Part shown: positions 33,482 through 46,200 of the stretch, piece after piece
Position numbering within the stretch: position 1 is the first letter of the stretch
Layout of the letters: each line of letters begins with the position of its first letter
Source: Balanoglossus misakiensis
Taxonomy: Eukaryota > Hemichordata
Length of the DNA: 64,000 nt
NCBI GenBank assembly: GCA_040954595.2
Contig: CM082584.2
Span: 868,001 to 932,000 of the forward strand
Direction: 5' to 3'
The notes under the pieces: model-generated
Seen by the model: the letters and a program-made list of their open reading frames with translations, nothing else
Told to the model about the DNA's origin: nothing
The model's database searches: none
Program-made: the position numbers and the translations under genes

Positions 33482-33924
33482 GGGGGGACACCAACATCGT
33501 AGTCAGTGAGGTCATCTATGGTGGTGGGCGCGTCTTCCACTCGGCACTCCTCCGCGCACGCTTGGGGGATAAAAAATGCATCAAAAACCCCTGGCGCGTC
33601 CTCGCTCCCCCTGCGGCGATGGATTCTGTGCGACTGCTTCCGCCCCCGTCCTCTCTGGTTGCTGTGTCCGGATTGATGATGTTTTCCGGTGAGGTCGGAT
33701 TTCCCGGAATTCTTCCTGTCGTGATTGGGATACCCACCTCAGCAGTATGCTAAGGACACGCCAGTGGATGAGAATCGCTGGTGTGGTGGGGGAGCTCAGT
33801 CGGAACCTGTTCGGCACCTCCCACCCCCGGAAGACGCACAGGCGCTTCATCATCACCATGGACTCCGGTGAACAAAAGGATTCCGTAGGGATCCGTCCAG
33901 GTCCGCCCCTGCGGATATAGAAGT
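33482..33924 (-). pseudogene. Degenerate 3' part of the OB-A gene, left arm
   Basis: GC-rich continuation of OB-A on the minus strand. Coding-like stretches appear in different frames: a piece with LLDFYIRRGGPGRIPTESF, then MKRLCVFRGWEVPNRF, then a basic region and an acidic tail DDLTDYDVG ending at the LTR. Frame changes between them imply indels or unseen introns. The LTR element is inserted at its distal end. Confidence 0.4.
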
Positions 33925-35817
33925 CTAGCAGGTCGGGTATTTCATTTCCTGGACCACACAGCCAGTATAGGTGAGTTTCTCTAACGCCTCCACCGCGTCC
34001 CGCTCGCGGAATACTACCGGCTTCTCAGTAAAAATAACTGGAAGGTGGCACTGAAAGGCGTGTTTCTTCAGTTTGCGCGTGGACCTCCGGCCTCCCGGGA
34101 ACGGACATGGAGAAGGGCCTGATGAGTAATGTGGAACAGAGGATAGGGGGCTCCTTCGGGCCGGCCTGGCGCTCCTCCAGCGGCGTTCGTCTTCTTTGGG
34201 CGGTTCCGGAGTCGGATACCGGATCGGTGATCGACGTCTGGGGCTGAGATCTCCCCAGCGTGAAAAGGATGGTCGTTCACGGGAAGGTGGGCGGTCCCGC
34301 CTTTCCTCTCGAGAACGCTCCGGTCGCGGCGACCGGGTTGGGGATCTGGACCTAGTAGGGCTGCCGGGGTGGCGTCGAAGTTCCCAGGGGATTAGATATT
34401 CCCCCGCCTCCAACGTCGCCTCCAGCTCCAATGGGTTGATCAGTGACTGCAGCGGCAGCATTTCTTGGCGTGGGGGTGATGGCTCCTACAGCAGCCGTTG
34501 GTTTCCCCCGTCTCTCGCTACTGCTATTGGGGGTGATACACGGGTGCGGGGTGGGTCTGGCCCTTCCGACACCTCCATCGCCTGGTCCTTGTCGCCACCG
34601 AGTACCTGTTTTTCCAGCTGCGGATCCCGGAAGATGCTCAAAGTTTCCTCCAGGTCGTCAGCTGCGGTGGTGGTTCTTGTGGGCTCTTGCGGGGAGATAT
34701 GGCCAACGAATCCCCCACGTACGCGGCCTGGATTGAACTCCCGAGGTAGTGTGCAGGTTTTTATGGCTGCGTCGGATGGTACGGGCAGGTTGGCTTCGGT
34801 CTTTTCCTTCCCGTATACATGCATGGCCTCCTCCCGTACCGTGGACATCCATCCTATGTCGCCTAGAACCGTGGCTACTTGACAGTTCTCACGGAGCATC
34901 AGGAACAGTATTTTATGTCTCACCTCCACTTCAGTTGTCGCTGTTGTATTTAATGTGGACGATGTTTTATATCTGTTGATAACCAATGGGCCTAGTTTAA
35001 CTGTGGCACCTACATCCAGTGGCAGCGCTGTTTTCTCACCCCAAAGGTTGACTTCAGCATCTCTTGTGCCATCAGTTATGGTCAGTTTACGTCTCTTTGT
35101 AGAATTCGATGTATGTGTCACTGATTCATACTGTAGTGGAAATAAAATGGAAAACAGTGAATGTTAATAATTACGAGTAGTAAATGTTGTGGAGAAATAG
35201 TGCAAGAGTGGTTGTTTTTTGTCAGTTGCTTTTTAAAATTTGAACTGCAAAATGATGAATCGATGGCAGTAATTTTGACCCGAGGTGAGTTGACAAGGCA
35301 TGGTTGTATCATATAAATGGATTTTCAATGTACGTGATCGCATGGAGGCTGCCATATTGGATTACATCCGAAGACCTTCCCATTGGGCTTCGGTTGAATT
35401 CGGGAAAGGTCTCTAAAATGTAATGGGTCATTCAATTTTGTAGAGTAAATTTCTAAAAATGTAGAAGATGGGAGGTTAAGATACCCAAAATGACTACGGC
35501 AAAAAAAAAGTCAGGCCCATAAGTTACGGGGTGCGATTATAACGTACCTTTGCTCTATCATAGAGGCAAATGGTATTATCTCTTCCAGTGGAAAAGTTGC
35601 GGAGCTGTACGTATTCTCCCTTCTGTAATCTGTTCAGCCACTTCGGATTTTCTTTCCAGAATTTAAGTTCCAGAACGTTGCCATCCTGCTGCATACAAGG
35701 CACGCTAAACAGTTTCCCGTTGGCGGAATTCCGGATCTCGACATCCTCCATGAGGCGCAATTTCAGTGCCACGCCTTGGCTGGTTGGGGATGAGGGACCG
35801 GGAGCCGGGGATGCCAT
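33925..35817 (-). pseudogene. OB-A: two RPA-like OB folds plus RS-rich tail (left-arm copy, one nonsense codon)
   Basis: Exon 1 is 35817-35548 (90 codons from ATG; donor AAG|GTACGT) and exon 2 starts at 35130 after TTCCACTACAG. Phase is 0. OB fold 1 covers about residues 12-90 (VALKLRLMEDVEIRN, NVLELKFWKENPKW). OB fold 2 has the RPA-type signature LTITDGTRDAEVNLWGEK and TVKLGPLVINRYKT near residues 105-165. Then comes a Pro/acidic linker and an Arg/Ser-rich tail (RSRSPTRSPRP). TAG at 34488-34486 (CAG in the other arm) would stop the protein at 304 residues; behind it the frame stays open to a TAG at 33925. Such OB folds bind single-stranded DNA. Whether it is a host gene or a transposon accessory gene is unknown. 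Exon 2 is markedly GC-richer than its surroundings. Confidence 0.6.
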
Positions 35818-36102
35818 AACGCCGTTAAACCTGAAAAATAGATTGAGAGTGGATATTGTTTTACACAATTTTTAAACATTGAAGTAAAGTATTTGAATGA
35901 TGGAGTCCGATAAAAAAGTGAGTTGGTGATTGCGGCATCCGACTTCGTTATTAAAAATGGAAAGATTTGCGATTTGAGATTCGGTTACCATTTGCAAGTT
36001 TGAAAGGAAATATTTCATTGAAGCACAGTGGCAACTACTGGGTTATGGAGAATTTTTGAAATGTTGATGAACGGAGACTTATTAGAATCAATGAAAACCT
36101 AC

Positions 36103-36242
36103 CTTTAACGGTGTTACGGTTACTAAACGTGAGAGACCGCTTGTCTCGTTCATCCGATTCTGAGCTTCTAGCTCTTGTGGAGACATGCGGAGGTACAGCG
36201 GGTTAACGGTTAGAAAGTGTTGATGAAAGAAATAAGTTTATA
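36103..36242 (-). promoter_or_regulatory. OB-A promoter and leader exon, left arm
   Basis: On the minus strand ATTGG is followed directly by CCTATAAAC (TATAAA 36242-36237), then a leader exon ending CCGTTAAAG|GTAGGT at 36103. The leader has an ATG opening a 28-codon frame (starts MSPQEL) that would end at a TAA just before the main ATG in the next exon: an upstream ORF. Confidence 0.5.
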
Positions 36243-36601
36243 GGCCAATCAGGAGTTAGATTCGAATGTCCGAAAATGAGCTCGAGAAACCGTAGGCGAA
36301 CGCAAGAGACAGCAATTTAAATTTGCATAACTAGAGGTTTGGGTGGAAAGATTTCAGAATTTAACGCACATATACAGATATTTTGTAGTGGAAATTTGAG
36401 TATATTATAAATAGTACATGTAATAAGACTGTGAATTGATTTTATTTACTGACAATTAAATGAAGTTACCCTTTGAGTATGGGTGTTTATCGAGGGGGGG
36501 GGGGGTCCAAAAAAATGTTAGAAACTGTTGAAGATGAAACCGGAAAGATGTAGCAAATTCGTTAGTTTTCCCTTTTTTGGAAATTATGCTCGAAGCGTGT
36601 G

Positions 36602-36694
36602 ATTGGTCAATTAGTCAGAAGGGGATTGGTTGGAAATAGTCGAATATGATTGGGCAATAAGTTCGAAGCTGAAATCCCTCAGGCTGTATAAATA
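36602..36694 (+). promoter_or_regulatory. Three-CCAAT plus TATA promoter facing away from OB-A
   Basis: ATTGG boxes at 36602, 36625 and 36649, spaced 23-24 bp, followed by TATAAATA at 36687-36694 on the plus strand, predicting a start near 36718. The downstream RNA has no long ORF (a 12-codon frame only). The same module is at 38668-38760 and, mirrored, at 59815-59907. Confidence 0.6.
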
Positions 36695-38112
36695 CGGTGT
36701 TTGTGGCGTGTACTAATGGAGTATGGCTGGGGTGTGTTGTGTCGAGCAGTCTAGTATATCATTTGTGGGGCATTGAATATTTAGAACAAAGTTCTCTATG
36801 TCGGACTTCCTAACATATACTCGATCGTTGATAACAAAACGAGCAGATATTTTTGTGCAAATAGTGTGCGCAAAACAACAACTAAACATGAAGACAACAA
36901 GATAGTACTGCGTGCGGTGCGACTCGGTTGTAAGCGTCAAGTCAAAAACTGCAAATACATGCAACAGGTGTAAATATAGTCGACTGAAATGCTGAAAAAC
37001 CATGAATATCGATTGGCTCAAAGTGATGGGAATCGGCTCAACTTACCGGAGGGAATTGGTACATTATATAACGAGTAAACTAGAACGAAAGAAATCCCAG
37101 CGTGAACACTGGAAATTGTTCGTAAATTAATATTTATACATGTATGTGTATATTGCGTAACCTTCGAAAATTCGAATATCATTAGCACTTGGCCTAAAAA
37201 GTTGTGCATTGCGAGTGGGACACTGGGCAATTATTTTTATGGGCCGCCATCGCTATGCAGTTTAGATGTAGTATTTTACTCAACTTTTACCGGCAAGTGA
37301 GTGATTTGCTTTCAGAAGGTAATGAGACGGAAATAAACTTATGCAATCAGAGTTAATTATTCGTGAGAAAACAAACTTTTGTACTAGATTTATTGTAATT
37401 TTTCAGTGTATACTCCTGGCCTTCGCAGGACTTTCATTTTTTACCCGGTTTGTGTGTTTTCGGGTTACCCATGGGCACTCTCTACCTGTTTTAAAACTCT
37501 GAACAAGTCGATGTCACGTGTATCATTTTATGTACGACGTACATCATTATAATAATGCTATAGTGAAGTTTTTAAAAAGGAAATATTGTTTTAGTGTTAT
37601 TCTCTTCGTTTTTTTTATGACTGAAATATGCTTGTGCTTGATGGAAAAACCGGATTCAACCTTAGCTTAATATATGCATTATCGTTCGCAACTGACGTCA
37701 TATAATGTAGCAATTTCCCTCCGGTTAAATTGAACCAATCGGCATTCCCGTTTTTCCACCATTTCACTCGAATATCTAACTCCAGGATCCTGATTGGCCT
37801 ATGTAATTAATCATTCCTTTCATCAACACTTCCTAACCGTTAACCCGCTGTACCTCCGCATGTCTCCACAAGAGCTAGGAGCTCAGAATCGGTCGGACGC
37901 AGACCAGCGGTCTGTCAGGTGTAGTAACCCTAACACCGTTAAAGGTAGGTTTTCATTTATTCTATTATAAGTCTCCGTTCATCAACATTTCAAAGATTCT
38001 CAATAATGCAGTAGTTGCCACTGTACTTCAATGAAATATTTCCTTTCAAACTTGCAAATGGTAACCGAATCTCAAATCGCAAATCTTACCATTTTTAATA
38101 ACGAAGTCGGAT

Positions 38113-40180
38113 GGTTATGGAGAATTTTTGAAATGTTGATGAACGGAGACTTAATAGAATCAATGAAAACCTACCTTTAACGGTGTTACGGTTACTAAAC
38201 GTGAGAGACCGCTTGTCTCGTTCATCCGATTCTGAGCTCCTAGCTCTTGTGGAGACATGCGGAGGTACAGCGGGTTAACGGTTAGAAAGTGTTGATGAAA
38301 GAAATAAGTTTATAGGCCAATCAGGAGTTAGATTCGAATGTCCGAAAATGAGAAACCGTAGGCGAACGCAACAGACAGCAATTTAAATTTGCATAACTAG
38401 AGGTTTGGGTGGAAAGATTTCAGAATTTAACGCACATATACAGATATTTTGTAGTGGAAATTTGAGTATATTATAAATAGTACATGTAATAAGACTGTGA
38501 ATTGATTTTATTTACTGACAATTAAATGAAGTTACCCTTTGAGTATGGGTGTTTATCGAGGGGGGGGGGGGTCCAAAAAAATGTTAGAAACTGTTGAAGA
38601 TGAAACCGGAAAGATGTAGCAAATTCGTTAGTTTTCCCTTTTTTGGAAATTATGCTCGAAGCGTGTGATTGGTCAATTAGTCAGAAGGGGATTGGTTGGA
38701 AATAGTCGAATATGATTGGGCAATAAGTTCGAAGCTGAAATCCCTCAGGCTGTATAAATACGGTGTTTGTGGCGTGTACTAATGGAGTATGGCTGGGGTG
38801 TGTTGTGTCGAGCAGTCTAGTACATCATTTGTGGGGCATTGAATATTTAGAACAAAGTTCTCTATGTCGGACTTCCTAACATATACTCGATCGTTGATAA
38901 CAAAACGAGCAGATATTTTTGTGCAAATAGTGTGCGCAAAACAACAACTAAACATGAAGACAACAAGATAGTACTGCGTGCGGTGCGACTCGGTTGTAAG
39001 CGTCAAGTCAAAAACTGCAAATACATGCAACAGGTGTAAATATAGTCGACTGAAATGCTGAAAAACCATGAATATCGATTGGCTCAAAGTGATGGGAATC
39101 GGCTCAACTTACCGGAGGGAATTGGTACATTATATAACGAGTAAACTAGAACGAAAGAAATCCCAGCGTGAACACTGGAAATTGTTCGTAAATTAATATT
39201 TATACATGTATGTGTATATTGCGTAACCTTCGAAAATTCGAATATCATTAGCACTTGGCCTAAAAAGTTGTGCATTGCGAGTGGGACACTGGGCAATTAT
39301 TTTTATGGGCCGCCATCGCTATGCAGTTTAGATGTAGTATTTTACTCAACTTTTACCGGCAAGTGAGTGATTTGCTTTCAGAAGGTAATGAGACGGAAAT
39401 AAACTTATGCAATCAGAGTTAATTATTCGTGAGGATACAAACTTTTGTACTAGATTTATTGTAATTTTTCAGTGTATACTCCTGGCCTTCGCAGGACTTT
39501 CATTTTTTACCCGGTTTGTGTGTTTTCGGGTTACCTATGGGCACTCGCTACCTGTTTTAAAACTCTGAACAAGTCGATGTCACGTGTATCATTTTATGTA
39601 CGACGTACATCATTATAATAATGCTATAGTGAAGTTTTTAAAAAGGAAATATTTTTTTAGTGTTATTCTCTTCGTTTTTTTTATGACTGAAATATGCTTG
39701 TGCTTGATGGAAAAACCGGATTCAACCTTAGCTTAATATATGCATTATCGTTCGCAACTGACGTCATATAATGTAGCAATTTCCCTCCGGTTAAATTGAA
39801 CCAATCGGCATTCCCGTTTTTCCACCATTTCACTCGAATATCTAACTCCAGGATCCTGATTGGCCTATGTAATTAATCATTCCTTTCATCAACACTTCCT
39901 AACCGTTAACCCGCTGTACCTCCGCATGTCTCCACAAGAGCTAGGAGCTCAGAATCGGTCGGACGCAGACCAGCGGTCTGTCAGGTGTAGTAACCCTAAC
40001 ACCGTTAAAGGTAGGTTTTCATTTATTCTATTATAAGTCTCCGTTCATCAACATTTCAAAGATTCTCAATAATGCAGTAGTTGCCACTGTACTTCAATGA
40101 AATATTTCCTTTCAAACTTGCAAATACTACTTGAACCGAATCGCAAACCTTTCCATTTTTAATAACGAAGTCGGATGCCG
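38113..40180. repeat. Divergent promoter unit, tandem copy 2
   Basis: Near-identical to 36041-38112. The join at 38112/38113 (GAAGTCGGAT to GGTTATGGAG) defines the unit length. The right arm has one unit only. TGACGTCA is at 39759-39766. The plus-strand leader exon here (ends near 40010, GTTAAAG|GTAGGT) would serve OB-B. Confidence 0.8.
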
Positions 40181-40283
40181 AAATTACCAACTCACTTTTT
40201 TTATCGGATTCCATCATTCTAATACTTTACTTCAATGTTCAAAAATTGTGTAAAACAATATCCACTTTCAATCTATATTTCAG

Positions 40284-41649
40284 GTTTAACGGCTATTTGT
40301 GCAACATTTGACAGTACTCACATCATGGACTTTTCCTACAACGCACACCCTCTTCTTCTGTGGAGATATCTCGACTTCTGATATCATTATTTGTGGCGGA
40401 TGATACAATTCTGTTACAAATTTTTCAGGTATATCCATCGCTTTTCGCCCGCAAGGTATGATCTGGAAAAAAGTTTGGCGTAGTCTGTAAGTTGTGTGAC
40501 TGAATCCGTAAAGGTGGCATTTGGAGGAAAAATTTTGAGCATTTTTATCAGTAATCTAGTTTGTTTAAAATATTGGAACGCGATCAAAAATAAATGCGAC
40601 TTGTAAACGAGTGCCGCGTTTGAATCGGTATTGACGATAAACATCGGTAATCGGCGATGAAATCAATGGATTTTCAATGTACGTGATCGCATGGAGGCTG
40701 CCATATTGGATTACATCCGAAGACCTTCCGATAAGTTTCGGGGTGCGATTATAACATACCTTTGCTCTTTCATAGAGGCAAATGGTATTATATCTTCCAG
40801 TGGAAAAGTTGCGGAGCTGTATGTATTCTCTCTTCTGTTATCTGTTCAGCTATTTCGGATTTTCTTTCCAGAATTTAAGTTCCAGAACGTTGCCATCCTG
40901 CTGCATACAAGGCACGCTAAACAGTTTGCCATTGGCTGAATTCCGGATCTGGACTGTATCCTCAATGAGGCACAATTTCACTGCCACTCCTTGGCTGCAT
41001 GGTTGCAGATGATGGAGCTAAGGTACGTAACAATCGCACCCCGAAACGCCTGGGCCCTTTTTTGTGTGTAGTCATTGTGGGTATGTTAACCTCCCATGTC
41101 CTACATTTTTAGAAATTTAGTATACAAAATTGAATGACCGATTATGTTTTAGAGACCTTTCCCGAATCCACCTGAAGCCCAGTCGGAATGTCTTGGGATG
41201 TAACCTAAATTCAATATGGCCGCCTCCATGCGTTCACTTGCATTAAAAAAAACGTTGATTTTATCTCCGAGTGGCGGTGTTTATCGTCAGTACCAATTGA
41301 AACGCGGCACTCGCTTACAGGTCGCATTTTTATTTTTGAGCGCGTTCTAATATTCTAGAAAGAAAAAAATGATAGTTTCGAGTACGGATTACATGTATTT
41401 TAAAACGAGGTTTGGTCACAATTGTATCACTACTAAATGACTTACAATCGATGTTTTTAATTGTCTTTGCACCACAGTATGAATCATGTGATGGTAAATC
41501 GCATTCAACTTAGAAGGCGTGGAGTAAGTGCAACTGATGGTAACTGGGATACCAAACTGAAACTTTTGGGAGAGAAAACCTTGCCATGCATGGACGTGGT
41601 TGGCACAGTTAAACTTGGGTTAAATACTACAGCGACAACTGAAGTCCCG
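40284..41649 (+). pseudogene. OB-B: rearranged second OB gene, left arm
   Basis: A plus-strand relic head to head with OB-A. An acceptor TTTCAG before GTTTAACGGC at about 40284 matches the start of OB-A exon 1 but then diverges. The rest of exon 1 lies inverted at about 40760-41010. The intron follows in plus orientation from about 41030. Exon 2 (41478-41649) matches OB fold 2 (TDGNWDTKLKLLGEKTLP, TVKLG, LNTTATTEV) but has a one-base frameshift near its start, lacks about 11 residues and stops at a GTGAGA donor. It is dead as a protein gene. The mirror copy in the right arm is the same. Confidence 0.6.
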
Positions 41650-43290
41650 GTGAGATATTATAAAATACTCTTACATCATAAAATTGAAATCCTACATGTC
41701 AATAATTTCATATTTTCACTAATGTTTAGCAAAAAACAACTGCTCTCAACAAACCTTACCCCTCCCCCTCTTGTATTGTCAGTGCTTTGTAATCTATCAG
41801 TAACAATCCATTTTTTTCTCTCAAGGTGTTAAAACAACCTATAGCTACTGGTGATGACATGATACCGTCCATGGGGTGTTGGAGGTAATACACTTTGTAA
41901 GTATTAACCAGTCAGGACGTAAGTGGGGTAATTACGGCGGTGAGATCAAAGAGATCTATTTGAATGTGAAAGTCGCTGAGTGGCAGTTACGGCCAGTTCG
42001 AAAAATTTTCAAACGGAGATTTTCGGTACTACAAGTGATCGTAGTGCACCCATTTTTCTAAGACGTGTATGAAACACCATAGTCAATGATAGGATGATTT
42101 TTCGTGAAGTTTTAACGACGCTTTCCCGAGAAAGACAGTTTCGGTATGTTGGTTTAAATTGTGGTCCTTGACTCTCGGCAAAGATTTCTTGTCTTGAAAA
42201 AAATTGGGTAGGTTAGGAAGATATTGAACTAAGTTACCGTGAAATTATAATAGTGTGAGCCGCTCCGTTGTGGAGTAATGACGGTGTAAAAATTGCCTTC
42301 GCCATCGACGAGTACAGCCGTGTTTGCCATATGTGTATGCATTGAAGTAGGTCAACGCATGTTAACCCATGACGTAATGGCTTCCTTTTCAACGTGTCGT
42401 TATCTCTCATTAGCATATTACATACGGAGTCTATACACTATTCACGCTGACTGACTTCTCAGGACTGACCTATGGCACAGTAAATTGTGGTCCTTGACTC
42501 TCGGCATGGATATATTCATGTCAAAATTATGAATAGAGGAGTTTAATAATGTTTCTAAAACCTGAGGGGGTTAATTTTTGTGTGGGTATGGCTGATATTT
42601 TTTTTTTTGTAACTTCAAGGTCACTTTGAATTTCGAGATCACAATTTTGTCAGTGGAAGTAAAGAAATTCTTCTCGATAAAACTTCATGAAAAATCACAT
42701 GTAGTACACTCATAGTACCAGTAATGTGCCTGGGGTGAAATAATTGTCAGAAATGGGTTGCTAGTTGCTTAACTTTCGTTGTGAAAAAAGTTGAAAAACT
42801 GTATGCAAATGAGCAATTCAAACGTTACTGGCCAGTTCAATTGTTTGCATTGCATGATCCCCTGCTGTTTAATTATCCCACTTACGTCCTGACTGTAACT
42901 GCAGTAGTTGCTTACATCAGACTCCCACTATCTGCATGCAAGTTGTGGATGGATTTGCAGAGAGAGAGGCTAGTACACGGCACTCATGTGGACCTGCACT
43001 ACCACATTTCTATTCAACATCAGGTCTCTGAGTAAAAAGATCGCCATGTAAATTTTCTCTAAGTTTGTTAGAGAAATAAAGTACAACTTTAGTGTTTCAC
43101 TAATTGAGTTTCAGTGTTCTTGTATTGTCTCGTTTGCCCCATGCCAACCTCAAAGTAAACGTCAAATTTGCCATTTTTGACTTATTTGTCCTTGTAGTGG
43201 GCCACATAGCATTTTAGTGCTACTTATGAAAATCTGAAGAACCAAATGCCTAATTTACCCACTCTGCACAGATTTATTTCAATGGTACAG
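41650..43290. other. Noncoding stretch with small internal repeats
   Basis: Holds a direct repeat of TTGTGGTCCTTGACTCTCGG (42158 and 42486) and an inverted repeat of CAGTCAGGACGTAAGTGGG (41911 and, inverse, 42878). An 84-codon plus frame at 42781-43035 lacks an ATG at its start, ends in TGA and is followed by AATAAA at about 43073. It is equally open in the right arm (55403-55657, minus). It might be a terminal exon, but I recognise no family. Confidence 0.4.
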
Positions 43291-46200
43291 ACTTGATGAT
43301 CAGTATAGCGCCCTCTGTGGTAGTATTTGGGGGGGGGGTAACCTAGCCTTTGTATGTTTATCCCTGTCCGGTTCCATTCCACTTGTATCTATGGTAACCT
43401 AATTATCAGCAGTAAAGGCCACAGCTTTGAAACAGTTTTAATATCAAGCACTCTGAATTACACGGCCATTCTCATTGGTGCATATAGTGTAGTCACGTTG
43501 TATTTTACTGCAACTGGTGAAAGTCTCCTAAAAAACCAAATGTGTCTTTACCCACTGTGCACAGAGTATTTGAATGATACTCAGTTGATGGTCATATAGT
43601 ATAGCGCCCTCTGTGGTAGTATTTTGATTATGGAGGTGGGGTTAAATCTTGTCTTTGCATATGTTTATCCCTGTCATGTTGCATTGGGCTTGTATCTATG
43701 GTAACCTAATTATCAGCAGTAAAGGCCACAACTATGAAACAGTTTTAATATCAAGCACTCTCTGAATTACATGGCCATTCTCATTGGTGTATATAGTGTA
43801 GTCACGTTGTATTTTACTACAACTGATGAAAGTCTCCTAAAAAACCAAATGTGTCTTTACCCACTGTGCACAGAGTATTTGAATGATACTCAGTTGATGG
43901 TCATATAGTATAGCGCCCTCTGTGGTAGTATTTTGATTATGGAGGTGGGGTTTAATCTTGTCTTTGCATATGTTTATCCCTGTCATGTTGCATTGGGCTT
44001 GTATCTATGGTAACCTAATTATCAGCAGTAAAGGCCACAACTATGAAACAGTTTTAATATCAAGCACTCTCTGAATTACATGGCCATTCTCATTGGTGTA
44101 TATAGTGTAGTCACGTTGTATTTTACTGCAACTGATGAAAGTCTCCTAAAAAACCAAATGTGTCTTTACCCACTGTGCACAGAGTATTTGAATGAGTAGT
44201 ATTTGAATGATACTCAGTTGATGGTCATATAGTATAGCGCCCTCTGTGGTAGTATTTTGATTATGGAGGTGGGGTTAAATCTTGTCTTTGCATATGTTTA
44301 TCCCTGTCATGTTGCATTGGGCTTGTATCTATGGTAACCTAATTATCAGCAGTAAAGGCCACAACTATGAAACAGTTTTAATATCAAGCACTCTCTGAAT
44401 TACATGGCCATTCTCATTGGTGTATATAGTGTAGTCACGTTGTATTTTACTACAACTGATGAAAGTCTCCTAAAAAACCAAATGTGTCTTTACCCACTGT
44501 GCACAGAGTATTTGAATGATACTCAGTTGATGGTCATATAGTATAGCGCCCTCTGTGGTAGTATTTTGATTATGGAGGTGGGGTTTAATCTTGTCTTTGC
44601 ATATGTTTATCCCTGTCATGTTGCATTGGGCTTGTATCTATGGTAACCTAATTATCAGCAGTAAAGGCCACAACTATGAAACAGTTTTAATATCAAGCAC
44701 TCTCTGAATTACATGGCCATTCTCATTGGTGTATATAGTGTAGTCACGTTGTATTTTACTGCAACTGATGAAAGTCTCCTAAAAAAAACAAATAAGTCTT
44801 TACCCACTGTGCACAGAGTATTTGAATGATACTCAGTTGATGGTCATATAGTATAGCGCCCTCTGTGGTATGATTTTGATTATGGAGGTGGGGTTTAATC
44901 TTGTCTTTGCATATGTTTATCCCTGTCATGTTGCATTGGGCTTGTATCTATGGTAACCTAATTATCAGCAGTAAAGGCCACAACTATGAAACAGTTTTAA
45001 TATCAAGCACTCTCTGAATTACATGGCCATTCTCATTGGTGTATATAGTGTAGTCACGTCGTATTTTACTACAACTGATGAAAGTCTCCTAAAAAACCAA
45101 ATGTGTGTTTACCCACTGTGCACAGAGTATTTGAATGATACTCAGTTGATGGTCATATAGTATAGCACCCTCTGTGGTAGTATTTTGGTCTCTCAGATAC
45201 TGTTCTCATGTGGTTTAAGTCATACCTTTCCAATCGTAGTCAGTGTGTACTTGTAAATTCCACCCAATCACCTTTCTATCAGCTCGACACTGGGGTACCA
45301 TAGGGATCAGTTCTTGGTCCCATACTTTTCAATATGTACCCGTCTCCATTTGGTGAATTAGTTCAAAGTCATGGTTGTCTTTATAGTTTTTATGCAGATG
45401 ACTCTTCACTTTATATGTCTTTTAGTAAAGACAACGCAGCAAGAACTGTTGCAAATTTTGAACTTTGTATATCCGATGTTAGGTTTTGGATGTCTGAAAA
45501 CTTCTTGTGCTTATACGACGATAAGACTGAATTTGTTATTTTCTTTGGTATTTCAGGTGATCTGTCTGCTAGAGGGATTTCAGAAATTCGTGTTGGCGAT
45601 TCTCTGATTCCTGTCCATTGTCAGGCTAAGAGCCTTGGTGTGATCCTTGACTCTTGTCTGACAATGAAGCCACATATTGGACAGATCTGCCGCTCTGCCA
45701 CTTTTCATTTACGTCGCATTGCGCTTATCCGCAAATATTTATCTCATTCTGCTACAGAGCAATTAGTTCATGCATTCATTACTTCTCGAATTGATTCATG
45801 TAATTCACTTTTATTTGGGCTCCCGAAGTATTCAATCAACCGTATCCAACGCGTTCAGAATATTGCTGCTAGAATTGTTACTCATTCAAAAATCACCTGT
45901 CACATCACTCCAATTTTGTATCAGTTGCACTGGCTACCTGTTACACAGCGTATTGTTTTTAAGATGTTAGTTCTCATTTTTAAATCCATTCATAAACTTG
46001 GTCCAATCTATCTTTCTAGCATGACTAATCTATATGTTCCGTGTCGCAATTTAAGGTCAGCTGATCAGTTCAAACTCTGCCTTGTTCGATCACGCACTAA
46101 GAGTTATGGTGATCGTGCTTTTACTGTTGCTGCTCCAATTCTTTGGAATAATCTTCCACTCACCATTCGCCAGGCACCAGACTTATCTGTTTTTAAATCA

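Larger units (their letters stand above)
36041..38112. repeat. Divergent promoter unit, tandem copy 1
   Basis: A 2.07-kb unit whose two ends carry oppositely oriented copies of the leader exon and its intron start (minus at 36100-36240, plus at 37810-37960, both with CCGCATGTCTCCACAAGAGC). Between them are several TATA and CCAAT boxes and a perfect TGACGTCA (37693-37700). The next 2 kb repeat it almost exactly. A G-run lies at 36496-36506. A 102-codon minus frame (36713-37021) is kept in both left copies but lacks a proper ATG at its start and is broken in the right arm. Confidence 0.8.

Noticed and set aside
35570-35875. Frames opposite to OB-A (for example 35570-35875 and 60634-60939)
   Set aside because: Antisense shadows of OB-A exon 1; only the OB-A strand has splice sites and domain signature.
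36713-37021. 102-codon protein in the promoter units
   Set aside because: The frame starts at TTG, has no motif, and is broken in the right arm; conservation between tandem copies only reflects recent duplication.
42781-43035. 84-codon gene with polyadenylation signal, also open in the right arm
   Set aside because: It starts with GTG, has no acceptor that I can defend and no recognised family. Kept as a note under the noncoding stretch.
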